DNA of 64,000 nucleotides from Myxococcales bacterium (GTDB taxonomy: Bacteria > Myxococcota_A > Polyangia > Haliangiales > Haliangiaceae): the NCBI GenBank assembly GCA_016794525.1, contig JAEUJY010000039.1:1-64000 (forward strand), given 5' to 3'. Shown piece after piece: positions 18,888-31,062 of this stretch. The position numbers and the translations under genes are program-made. The notes beneath the pieces are model-generated. The model was not told where the DNA came from, ran no database searches, and saw only the letters and a list, made by a program, of their open reading frames with translations. Numbering within the stretch: position 1 is the first letter of the stretch; the number at the start of each line of letters is the position of its first letter.

Positions 18888-19415
18888 ATGACGCCCTCGC
18901 CTCGCCTCCTCGTGGTGCTGTCCCCGCTGCTGCTGCCCGCCTGTGACCTGGCCGCGTTCGACGTCGATCAGCCGATCCGCGAGCAGCAGGTCCAGGGCTC
19001 GGGCATCCCGACGCCGCTGGCCGCGCTGTTCCCGTTGCCGCTCAGCCTCGATCTCGAGGCCGCGATCCGGCAGCACGACACCGGCCCGATCGATCGGATC
19101 GCGCTGGCGTCGCTGACGCTCGACGTCACCGCCACCGCCCGCCCCGCCGGCGACGTCGACGACTGGGCGTTCGTCGATTCGGTCGAGGTGTTCGTGCGCA
19201 GCACCCGGGACGGCTCGACGCTGCCGCGGGTGCGGATCGCCCACGCCGCGGCGCCGGGCGCGGTCACGACGCTGCGCTTCGCGATCGACGACGGCGTCGA
19301 CCTCCAGCCCTACGTCGACCAGGGCGCCGCGGTCGAGACCAGCGCCTCGGGCACCCAGCCCACCGACGACGTCTCGTTCGTCGGCGCCGCGGTCTTCACC
19401 GTCTACCCGCTGTGA
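18888..19415 (+). CDS. Small hypothetical lipoprotein
   Basis: 175 residues with a lipoprotein signal (MTPSPRLLVVLSPLLLPAC, Cys19). The remainder is beta-rich with a motif FVDSVEVFVRSTRDGSTLPRVRIAHA and ends in VSFVGAAVFTVYPL. This resembles small myxobacterial outer-membrane lipoproteins but no family is recognised. A strong Shine-Dalgarno GGAGGG sits directly before the ATG. It lies 14 bp after the GH15-like gene, so it is probably cotranscribed. It converges with the glutaredoxin operon, with stops about 13 bp apart. Confidence 0.75.
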   Translation: MTPSPRLLVVLSPLLLPACDLAAFDVDQPIREQQVQGSGIPTPLAALFPLPLSLDLEAAIRQHDTGPIDRIALASLTLDVTATARPAGDVDDWAFVDSVEVFVRSTRDGSTLPRVRIAHAAAPGAVTTLRFAIDDGVDLQPYVDQGAAVETSASGTQPTDDVSFVGAAVFTVYPL

Positions 19416-19428
19416 GCGACGGCCGCGA

Positions 19429-20079
19429 TCACTCGGCCGGCGTGGGATCGGTCTCGGCCGGCGCCACCTCGTCGGTGTTCGGCCGGGCGACGATCTCGAC
19501 GCCGCGCTGGTGCGCCGGCAGCGCCGCGCGCTCGTCGGCGCTCAGCAGCGCCACCTCGAGCTGCCCCAGCCGCTCGACCTCGGCCAGCGCGTTGTAGCCG
19601 CCGATGAACTGGCCGCGCAGGTAGACGTACGGCACGGTCTGCTGCTTGGTCTCGGTGCTGAGCCGCAGGTGCAGCGCCTCGTGCTCGGGCTGCTCGAGAT
19701 CGACGAAGTCGTAGTCGACCTTGTGCTTCTCGAGCACCGTCATCGCGCGCCCGGTCCACGGGCAGCTGTTCTTGCCGTAGATCTGCGCCTTGATGGCGGG
19801 GTTGCCGAGCGCGTCGGACTTGGCCGGGGGCGGCGTGGTCGCCGCGATCTCGATCGCGTTGGCCACCGCCGCCGGCACCGGCTTGGCGACGGCCGGGGCC
19901 GCGCCGCCGAACCGCGCCTTGAGCTTGGCGATCCGCGGATCGCGCTGCCAGCGCTCCTGCAGGTAGTCGCGCAGATCGCCGCCGAGCTCGTCGGCGCGAT
20001 CGAGGGCGGTCATCACCGAGGTCTTGACCTTGGCGGCCAGGTCCTTGGGCAGCTTCATCGACGAGAGCGGGGTCGGCAT
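19429..20079 (-). CDS. Glutaredoxin-domain protein with N-terminal extension
   Basis: 216 residues. The first ~90 residues are helical (KDLAAKVKTSVMTALDRADELGGDLRDYLQERWQRDPRIAKLKARF) then Pro/Ala-rich. Residues ~95-175 form a glutaredoxin fold (AQIYGKNSCPWTGRAMTVLEKHKVDYDFVDLEQ, TVPYVYLRGQFIGGYNALAEV). The active site is CPWT, a monothiol-type variant with Thr in place of the second Cys. The TVP cis-proline and the GGYNAL glutathione-contact loop are intact. It is the last gene of a four-gene operon with GST, alpha/beta-hydrolase and a second glutaredoxin-like protein. Glutathionylation-type chemistry is inferred. Confidence 0.88.
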   Translation of the reverse strand: MPTPLSSMKLPKDLAAKVKTSVMTALDRADELGGDLRDYLQERWQRDPRIAKLKARFGGAAPAVAKPVPAAVANAIEIAATTPPPAKSDALGNPAIKAQIYGKNSCPWTGRAMTVLEKHKVDYDFVDLEQPEHEALHLRLSTETKQQTVPYVYLRGQFIGGYNALAEVERLGQLEVALLSADERAALPAHQRGVEIVARPNTDEVAPAETDPTPAE

Positions 20080-20128
20080 CGGCCCGCACCATAGTGGCGG
20101 CGACGACCCCCGGCAAGCACCATCGCGA

Positions 20129-20608
20129 TCAGCCGAAGACCTTCTTCTTCAGCTCGCCGGACGCCGCCAGGTTGACCAGCTCGACCCGGCCGCCGACGCA
20201 GTCGCCGGCGATGAACACCACCGGCAGGCGGTAGCCGCCGCTGTCGCGGCGCACCGCGGCCAGCGCGGCGGGATCCTCCTCCAGGCTCATCGTCTTGTAC
20301 GGGATGTGCTGGGTGTCGAGGATCTCGGTCAGCCGCGGCACGTCGCGCTTCTGCTTGTCGAGGAAGTACACGATCACCGGCGCCGCCTCGCGGGCCGCGC
20401 TGGCCGGGGCCGCGGGCGGGCGGCCCGACGGCGCCGCCGCCGAGGTCGTGGTGTAGCCGTCGGCGAAGGCCTTGCGATCGGCCAGCTCCTCCGGCGAGGC
20501 CAGCGGCCGGCCCAGCCGCTCGTTGAGGGCGCGGGCCTTCTCGGCCACCGCGCCGTTGCCGGACAGCGCCCGCCAGCCGGCGGCGCGCACACGATCGAGG
20601 ACGCTCAT
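20129..20608 (-). CDS. Glutaredoxin-fold protein lacking the CxxC motif
   Basis: 159 residues. It has a helical N-terminus (VLDRVRAAGWRALSGNGAVAEKARALNERLG) and a thioredoxin/glutaredoxin fold from ~residue 80 (APVIVYFLDKQKRDVPRLTEILDTQHIPYKTMSLEEDPAALAAV, then YRLPVVFIAGDCVGGRVELVNLAASGELKKKVFG). The active-site position reads DKQKRDVP, with no Cys, so redox catalysis at the usual site is not expected; the only core Cys is in AGDCVGG. The cis-Pro loop is kept. Its start codon overlaps the hydrolase stop (ATGA). It may be a binding or scaffold member of the operon. Confidence 0.85.
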   Translation of the reverse strand: MSVLDRVRAAGWRALSGNGAVAEKARALNERLGRPLASPEELADRKAFADGYTTTSAAAPSGRPPAAPASAAREAAPVIVYFLDKQKRDVPRLTEILDTQHIPYKTMSLEEDPAALAAVRRDSGGYRLPVVFIAGDCVGGRVELVNLAASGELKKKVFG

Positions 20609-21489
20609 GGCGGGGTTGTAGCGCAGGTCGCGAGGAATGGCGCGACCGCCGCCAGCACCGCGGCCGGCGCCTCGAGCTGCGGGTAGTGGCCGACGCCCGG
20701 CAGCTCGACCACGTCGGCGCGCGGCACCACCTCGCGGTAGCGCGCCGCCATGTGCGCCCCCGACACCGGATCGGCGAGGCCATCGACCAGCCGCAGCGGC
20801 ACCGGGCTGTCGACCAGCGCGCCGACCCAGCGGGCGCGGTGGCGGCGGCGCTCGTCGAGGTAGCCGAGCAGGCCGGGCATCGCCCGCAGCCCGCCGGCGC
20901 GCGACGCCAGCTGCCACAGCACGTCGAGCTCGGCGTCGCTGGGCGGGCGGTCGCCGGCGATCGCCCGCATCGAGCGCACGAACGTGCGGTGGCTCGACAG
21001 CCGCGCCACCAGCGGCCCGAGCGGCGACGCCAGCAGCTTCTGGATCGGCCGCGCGCGGTGGGCCTCGGGGAACAGCCCGCCGTTGAGGAACGCCACGCCG
21101 GTCAGCCGCAGCGGGCCGCCCTCGCGCTGGCGCGCCAGCAGCTCCTGGGCGACGGTGTCGCCGTAGTCGTGGGCCAGCACCGCGGCCCGCGTGACGCCGG
21201 CCCACGCCGCCACCGCCTCGACGAGATCGGCCTGGGTCATCACCGAGTACCGGCCGCGCGGCTTGGCCGACAGGCCGAGCCCGAGCAGGTCGCACGCGAC
21301 GACGCGGTAGTCGGCCGCCAGCGCGTCCCACAGCGGCCACCAGTCCCACGACGCGGTCGGGAAGCCGTGGATCAGCACCAGCGGCGGCGCGCCGCGCGGA
21401 CCGTCGACCCGCGCGTAGATCGCGTGCTCGCGCCAGCGCACGTAGGTGCCGGCCGCGCGCCACGCGTCGACCGAAGGCGGCGTCGCCAT
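20605..21489 (-). CDS. Alpha/beta-hydrolase with Asp nucleophile (epoxide hydrolase/haloalkane dehalogenase type)
   Basis: 294 residues. The oxyanion-hole motif HGFPTASWDWWP is near residue 40. The nucleophile elbow is HDYGDTVAQ, with Asp (not Ser) at the nucleophile, as in haloalkane dehalogenases and epoxide hydrolases. The acid region is VDGLADPVSG and the catalytic His is in GVGHYPQLEAP. There is no signal peptide. Coupled starts and stops with the GST (TGATG) and the glutaredoxin-like gene (ATGA) put it in one operon. With GST and glutaredoxins, a role in electrophile or epoxide detoxification is a reasonable inference. Confidence 0.88.
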   Translation of the reverse strand: MATPPSVDAWRAAGTYVRWREHAIYARVDGPRGAPPLVLIHGFPTASWDWWPLWDALAADYRVVACDLLGLGLSAKPRGRYSVMTQADLVEAVAAWAGVTRAAVLAHDYGDTVAQELLARQREGGPLRLTGVAFLNGGLFPEAHRARPIQKLLASPLGPLVARLSSHRTFVRSMRAIAGDRPPSDAELDVLWQLASRAGGLRAMPGLLGYLDERRRHRARWVGALVDSPVPLRLVDGLADPVSGAHMAARYREVVPRADVVELPGVGHYPQLEAPAAVLAAVAPFLATCATTPP

Positions 21490-22196
21490 CACGCGGGCTT
21501 CGGCGCCGGCGGGATCGCCCGCACCGCCGCCGGCCGCGCCAGGAACGCGGCCAGCACCCGCTCGACGTTGGCGAAGCTGGCCAGCCCGACCAGCTCGTCG
21601 GCCTGGTAGCCGGTGCGCAGCGCGCGGACCCACGGCCAGATCGCCAGGTCGGCGATCGTGTAGGCGTCGCCCATCATCCACGCGCGATCGGCGAGGTGGC
21701 GATCCAGCACGCCGAGCAGCCGCTTGCTCTCGTCGACGTAGCGGTCGCGCGGGCGCTTGTCCTCGTAGGCCTTGCCGGCGAACTTCACGAAGAAGCCCAC
21801 CTGCCCGAACATCGGCCCGATGCCGCCCATCTGGAACATCAGCCACTGCAGCGTCTGGTAGCGCGCCGCCGGATCGGCGGGCAGCAGCTGCCCGGTCTTC
21901 TCGGCCAGGTAGATCAAGATCGCGCCCGACTCGAACAGCCCCAGCGGCTTGCCGCCCGGCCCGTCGGGGTCGAGGATCGCCGGGATCTTGTTGTTGGGGT
22001 TGAGCGACAGGAACGCCGGCGAGAACTGATCGCCAGCGTCGAAACTAACGCGGTGCAGCTCGTACGGCAGCCCGATCTCCTCGAGCATGATCGACACCTT
22101 CAACCCGTTGGGCGTCGGCAGCGAGTACAGCTGCAGCCGGTCGGGGTGCTGGGGCGGCCACTTCTGCGTGATCGGAAACTCAGCGAGCGAGCTCAT
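21489..22196 (-). CDS. Glutathione S-transferase, YghU/YfcG (nu-class) type
   Basis: 235 residues. The thioredoxin-fold domain (LQLYSLPTPNGLKVSIMLEEIGLPYELHRVSF, then LSLNPNNKIPAILDPDG and GLFESGAILIYLAEKTG) has the TPNGxKxxI signature and the NNKIPAI / ESGAIL glutathione-binding loops of YghU/YfcG proteins, which act as disulfide-bond reductases with two glutathiones. The C-terminal all-helical domain contains WMMGDAYTIADLAIWPWV. The ATG 22196 is preferred over the GTG at 22205. It is the first gene of the operon. Lower-GC DNA begins immediately upstream. Confidence 0.92.
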   Translation of the reverse strand: MSSLAEFPITQKWPPQHPDRLQLYSLPTPNGLKVSIMLEEIGLPYELHRVSFDAGDQFSPAFLSLNPNNKIPAILDPDGPGGKPLGLFESGAILIYLAEKTGQLLPADPAARYQTLQWLMFQMGGIGPMFGQVGFFVKFAGKAYEDKRPRDRYVDESKRLLGVLDRHLADRAWMMGDAYTIADLAIWPWVRALRTGYQADELVGLASFANVERVLAAFLARPAAVRAIPPAPKPA

Positions 22197-22244
22197 CGCC
22201 GCCACTGTGGCACGACTCCCCCGTTAGCGAAGCGACTTGCAGAA

Positions 22245-22595
22245 TCACGGACGGAACACGCACTTAGCCGCGTCGCGCAGTCGCTTGGCCTGCGTTCGTG
22301 TCGTCTTCCCTGGGATGTGACAATGCGCCGGGTTGGCGGGGAGTCCGTCCTCAGAGTCAACGGGAGAATGGACGACCGAGAGGCCGAGCGAGAACGCCGC
22401 ACCTGCAGCGAACTCCGACTGCCCCCACCCCGGACGGGACGCAGCTATCGATTCGGCCAACGAGCGCAGACGACACAAGTCGACCGACATGTCCGTTGTT
22501 TGAAATGCCTGCGAGCTAATTGTCCCGTCTTCATTGAAGTATTCGGGATTGATGTAGCGACGCAACAGATCATCGTTCCCGATTGCCTCCGCCAT
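22245..22595 (-). CDS. Hypothetical protein of a low-GC cassette (third gene)
   Basis: 116 residues, cytosolic. It begins RRYINPEYFNEDGTISSQAF, followed by MSVDLCRLRSLAES and GLSVVHSPVDSEDGLPANPAHCHIPGKTTRTQAKRLRDAAKCV. The pattern VDL...VVH.P...NPAH..I.G..T is reminiscent of small uncharacterised proteins encoded in accessory regions, but I cannot name the family. Base composition is well below the ~72% GC of the neighbours. It is separated from the second gene by 5 bp, so it is translated from the same mRNA. Function unknown. Confidence 0.75.
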   Translation of the reverse strand: MAEAIGNDDLLRRYINPEYFNEDGTISSQAFQTTDMSVDLCRLRSLAESIAASRPGWGQSEFAAGAAFSLGLSVVHSPVDSEDGLPANPAHCHIPGKTTRTQAKRLRDAAKCVFRP

Positions 22596-22600
22596 GCGCC

Positions 22601-23197
22601 CTAACCCTCAAGCAACCAGCGAATAGCCTCCGTAAGCCGCTCCAAGCCACCAAGAATTTCCTCCTCGCGCCCGGGAGCAACTTCCAGAATCTCCAACGAG
22701 CCCCCGTCATCGAAGCCGACGTGCAGCTCTCGGGTATTGTGGTGCCACTCAAACTGAAACCCGCCAGAGGGACGCGGAACCACCTGGGGCTCGCGATCGA
22801 TCATGAAGCCCGCCGACTCTTGCTCGAACAGCGCCACGATTTCCCGCGCTGCAGCGTGGGACACAGGAGACGGGCCCTCGCTTCCAGCCCCATCCCACCC
22901 GGAGGCGAGACGGGCGACACGTTCGATGCGAGCACGGGCCTTTGAGAAGGTATTGGCGACTCGCTGCGAGTCTTGGCGCGGCGACAACACCACACTAGGC
23001 GTGCTGACAGGATGGGCAACCAACTGCGCAGACCCGCCGGTGCCTTGGATCGTCCGCGTAGGGACAACGTATGCACTTGCGTTAGAAGACAAGGTCGCCA
23101 CGAATACTGTCGTCGCTGTCCCGATACCAGCCTTCCTGGCAATGCGCTTCCCATGCTTGACCGGCAACAGAAATTCGCCCGCGACGTCGATACGCAT
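22601..23197 (-). CDS. Hypothetical protein of a low-GC cassette (second gene)
   Basis: 198 residues. The N-terminal ~45 residues have a basic stretch (KHGKRIARK) and a weak hydrophobic run (GIGTATTVFVATLSSNASA) ending in an AxA-like site, possibly a signal peptide or only a linker. Residues ~95-180 hold the recognisable block LASGWDGAGSEGPSP, PQVVPRPSGGFQFEWHHNTRELHVGFDDGGSLEIL: a WDG motif, then a GGxxxEW beta-sheet, ending in a C-terminal helix (LERLTEAIRWLLEG). I do not know a named family. It lies 2 bp after gene one and 5 bp before gene three. Confidence 0.78.
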   Translation of the reverse strand: MRIDVAGEFLLPVKHGKRIARKAGIGTATTVFVATLSSNASAYVVPTRTIQGTGGSAQLVAHPVSTPSVVLSPRQDSQRVANTFSKARARIERVARLASGWDGAGSEGPSPVSHAAAREIVALFEQESAGFMIDREPQVVPRPSGGFQFEWHHNTRELHVGFDDGGSLEILEVAPGREEEILGGLERLTEAIRWLLEG

Positions 23198-23199
23198 GG

Positions 23200-23751
23200 C
23201 TACGCCTCTGCCAACTTATCGGACTGATTTATGAATGCCACAGCAAGCTGCGGCATTCCGGTGATGCGAATCGCCGCGGTCAGCTCGAAGATTCCCCCGC
23301 GCACTGGGACTAGTTGATAGAAATCGATCACTGTCATGTGATCGTTCACGAGGAGTCCAACCGCCTGCGCGGGATAGGCGAATGCCGTCTTGGCTGCACT
23401 GCTGACTGGCGCAACAGGGGGGTTGGACGCGTCAAGTTGTGCCACACGGTCCCGAAGCGGCGCGAAGCTTTTCACCACCTCCCCCATCGCGAAGACCGGA
23501 ACATCGACTCGCACAATCGCAGAAAGCGGCTGCTCCGACGCGAATTGAGCCATCTGCCCAAAATAGTATGACACCACATGGTCGAACCGCGTGGTCGTGA
23601 GGGCGTTGGCGTAGAAGCTCAGCTCAGGCAAGTCCGCCTGAGCAAGGTCGACGGTCACCAAGGCCCTGCCGTCGCCCTGAACCACGACAGTGGGCTGCAC
23701 ACCGTGCCTACCCGCCGCGCTCGGTTGTCGGTGAGAACGTTTCTTCGCCAT
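23200..23751 (-). CDS. Hypothetical protein of a low-GC cassette (first gene)
   Basis: 183 residues with a basic N-terminus (MAKKRSHRQPS) and an alpha/beta core: ALVTVDLAQADLPELSFYANALTTTRFDHVVSYYFGQM, then LSAIVRVDVPVFAMGEVVKSFAPL. The layout (short strand, YANA, FGQ, then paired strands) recalls DUF3467-like proteins, but the match is by eye only. It ends with GGIFELTAAIRITGMPQLAVAFINQS. The ATG at 23751 is supported by AGGGAA 7 bp upstream; the in-frame ATG at 23772 has no such site. It is the first gene of the cassette; the 75 bp before it contain a TATTTT hexamer but no clear promoter. Confidence 0.78.
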   Translation of the reverse strand: MAKKRSHRQPSAAGRHGVQPTVVVQGDGRALVTVDLAQADLPELSFYANALTTTRFDHVVSYYFGQMAQFASEQPLSAIVRVDVPVFAMGEVVKSFAPLRDRVAQLDASNPPVAPVSSAAKTAFAYPAQAVGLLVNDHMTVIDFYQLVPVRGGIFELTAAIRITGMPQLAVAFINQSDKLAEA

Positions 23752-23826
23752 GGACAGTTCCCTAACTACCACGAGCCTACACCATCGACAGTCCCAGGGC
23801 CGTCACAGCAAGAAAATACGCGCCAA

Positions 23827-25680
<1,854 letters not shown>

Positions 25681-25767
25681 GGTCGAGTTCCTTTGTGAGT
25701 CAGCGATGGGATCGCGAAGGACAGATGTCGGGGAGGTGGTGGCCCACGGGAGCCAGTGGTCTTCAGA

Positions 25768-25868
25768 TCGTCTCGGGTGGGGGCCCCCGGCGGGGCTATC
25801 CCGTCCGATGTTGTTGGTTCATGGGGCGCGGTGTGCCACCAGCCCCACCTGGGTCTGGCGACAGACCC
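25768..25868 (-). repeat. Dispersed ~100-bp element, copy A
   Basis: Read on the minus strand, it starts 11 nt after the activase stop with the hairpin GGGTCT-GTCGCC-AGACCC (25851-25868). The blocks GGGGC, GGCAC, AACATCGG, GGGAT and GCCCCCACCCGAGACGA follow, in the same order as in copy B at 60429-60521. The left 17 bp match copy B at 16 of 17 positions and the hairpin end matches at 19 of 21. Similarity may fade on past both ends. Confidence 0.65.
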
Positions 25869-25878
25869 TCCCGGGAGT

Positions 25879-29442
<3,564 letters not shown>

Positions 29443-29470
29443 CGATGATCCTTCTGGCGAGGGAGACAGG

Positions 29471-29533
29471 ACTGACAGGTCAGTCTAGTCCCTGAACTGA
29501 CGCGTCAGTCTAATCATGGACTGACACGTCAGT
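29471..29533. promoter_or_regulatory. Three evenly spaced TetR-type operators upstream of the activase operon
   Basis: Three 14-bp palindromes of the form ACTGAC-NN-GTCAGT lie at 29471-29484 (NN=AG), 29496-29509 (GC) and 29520-29533 (AC). Their centres are 25 and 24 bp apart, just over two helical turns, and each is followed by CTAGT or CTAAT. All six half-sites are perfect. The design fits cooperative binding of a TetR-family dimer such as the regulator at 30434-31060, although that gene is not adjacent. The block lies between the activase start and any upstream gene, so it would control the 23.8-29.4 kb operon. Confidence 0.85.
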
Positions 29534-29579
29534 CTAGTAAGAATCGCCATGGAGATCATCACGTTCCCATCCGGACCCG

Positions 29580-29599
29580 GTGCCACCCAGCGGTGGCAC
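29580..29599. other. Perfect 8-bp hairpin in the 292-bp gap 29443-29734
   Basis: GTGCCACC, a four-base loop CAGC, and GGTGGCAC. It lies 136 bp past the stop of the AgmX-like gene and 47 bp before the operator block. There is no U tract in either direction, so terminator function is doubtful. The rest of the gap (29600-29734) shows nothing that I can name. Confidence 0.5.
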
Positions 29600-29734
29600 T
29601 GAGGCATGTTCGGGCGCGTACGATTCTACGCAGCTGTCTGGAGGACAACGATCGCCAAGCTAGCGATATCGCCCACATCCGTGGTGCGCGCCGCCGGCGG
29701 GATCCGCGGCCGCGCGCGCCGCGGTCGGCCGCGC

Positions 29735-30394
29735 TCAGCGCGGGCCGGCGTCGGGCGCGTCGGGATCGTCGGCGATCACCATGGACGTGCGGAACGACGC
29801 GGTGGCGCCGTTGACCATGGGCGGCAGCTCGATCGCCAGCATCGTCTCGCGCAGGCAGGTCGCCAGGGTCGGATCGGCGGTGAACGCCGCGTCGCCCGAT
29901 AGCTCGATGTCCGAGATCACCGTCCCGACCTCGGCGTCGCCGACCAGCGTCAGCGCGTAGCGGACCTCGACCTGGGGCGCGGTGCGCGCGGCCCGGGTCT
30001 CGTCGTAGCAGTCCTGGAACGCAGGCAAGAGCGGCATGATGCTGTCGACGACCGCCGTGGCGTCGACGTGCCCCGGCAGCGGCGCCGGCGCCGCGGCGGG
30101 CGGCGCGGGCTGCCCGGCCTTGCGCGCGGCCAGCCGGGCGAGCAGCGCGGCGCGCGCGGCCGGATCGATGCGGCGGAACCGCGGCGCGGCGTCGACGGCG
30201 GCCGGCGCCGGGCCCGGCGCAGGTGCCGGCGGGCTCCCGCCCGGGGGCGGCGCACCGGGCGCCACGCCCGCGTCGATGACCGCCACCCCCGGGTCGGGCG
30301 GCGGCGCGTCGGCCTCGCGGCTGCGGCGCGCGTACCAGTAGATCGCGAACGCGCACAGCACGGCGGCGACGAGGAAGCGGGGCGTGTTGTCCAT
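29735..30394 (-). CDS. AgmX/PglI C-terminal-domain-like membrane protein
   Basis: 219 residues. One N-terminal membrane helix (RFLVAAVLCAFAIYWYARR) is followed by a long Pro/Ala linker and a C-terminal ~100-residue domain. That domain has the pattern of the myxobacterial AgmX/PglI (TonB-like) module: IMPLLPAFQDCYDETR, QVEVRYALTLVGDAEVGTVISDIELSGD, then LATCLRETMLAIELPP, with two Cys that usually pair. It would be anchored in the inner membrane with the domain in the periplasm. The tail is acidic. It is downstream of the TetR gene on the same strand (39 bp gap). Confidence 0.78.
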   Translation of the reverse strand: MDNTPRFLVAAVLCAFAIYWYARRSREADAPPPDPGVAVIDAGVAPGAPPPGGSPPAPAPGPAPAAVDAAPRFRRIDPAARAALLARLAARKAGQPAPPAAAPAPLPGHVDATAVVDSIMPLLPAFQDCYDETRAARTAPQVEVRYALTLVGDAEVGTVISDIELSGDAAFTADPTLATCLRETMLAIELPPMVNGATASFRTSMVIADDPDAPDAGPR

Positions 30395-30433
30395 GGGCTG
30401 GCTCGGGTGCGGCGCGGGCCGCGCGGCGAGATG

Positions 30434-31060
30434 CTACCGCCGCAAGACGCCGCGCAGCGCGACGTCGACCAGCTCGCGGGTGACCTCGCCGATCCGGCCC
30501 TCGACCTCGGCGGCGTGGCTGATGCAGTACTCGACGATGCCGCGCACCAGCCCGAGCAGCGCGGCGGCGGTGCGCTCGGGGTTGGTGACGCGCAGGATGC
30601 CGAGCGCCTCGCCCTTGGCCAGCGAGCGGGCGATCACCGCGCGGATCTCGTCGTAGAAGGACTGCAGCCGGGCCGCGGCCTCGGCGTCGGGGGTCGAGGT
30701 CGAGCCGAGCAGCACCGCCGCCAGCGGTCGGTCGGCGACGATGTACTCGAGCACCCGGGCGATGCCGTCGAGCAGCTGCACCTCGGGCGGCGGCGCGCCG
30801 GCGTCGGTCTCGACGTGGACGATCCGCGCGCGCAGATCGGTCATCGCCCGATCGAGCAGCGCGCCGAACACCGCCTCCTTGCTCTCGAAGTACAGGTAGA
30901 ACGTGCCGCGGGCGATCGCCGCGCGATCGATGATCGCGCCGATCGACGCGCCGTGGTAGCCGCCCTCGGCGAAGACGTGCTTGGCGGCGTCGAGGATCTG
31001 CCGGCGGCGCTCGGCGCGCGCGACCGCGTTGCGATCCTCGTCGAGCGGCGGCCGGGCCAC
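30434..31060 (-). CDS. TetR-family transcriptional regulator
   Basis: 208 residues. The N-terminal DNA-binding domain is clear: ILDAAKHVFAEGGYHGASIGAIIDRAAIARGTFYLYFESKEAVFGALL, with the helix-turn-helix near residues 37-60. The C-terminal ligand domain contains ARVLEYIVADRPLAAVLLGSTSTPDAEAAARLQSFYDEIRAVI, as in regulators of acyl-CoA or efflux genes. The GTG start at 31060 lies just after the phospholipase-D-like gene (2 bp gap), so the two form an operon. It is a candidate ligand for the ACTGAC-NN-GTCAGT sites 1 kb downstream; no such palindrome is seen before its own operon. Confidence 0.92.
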   Translation of the reverse strand: MARPPLDEDRNAVARAERRRQILDAAKHVFAEGGYHGASIGAIIDRAAIARGTFYLYFESKEAVFGALLDRAMTDLRARIVHVETDAGAPPPEVQLLDGIARVLEYIVADRPLAAVLLGSTSTPDAEAAARLQSFYDEIRAVIARSLAKGEALGILRVTNPERTAAALLGLVRGIVEYCISHAAEVEGRIGEVTRELVDVALRGVLRR

Positions 31061-31062
31061 GA

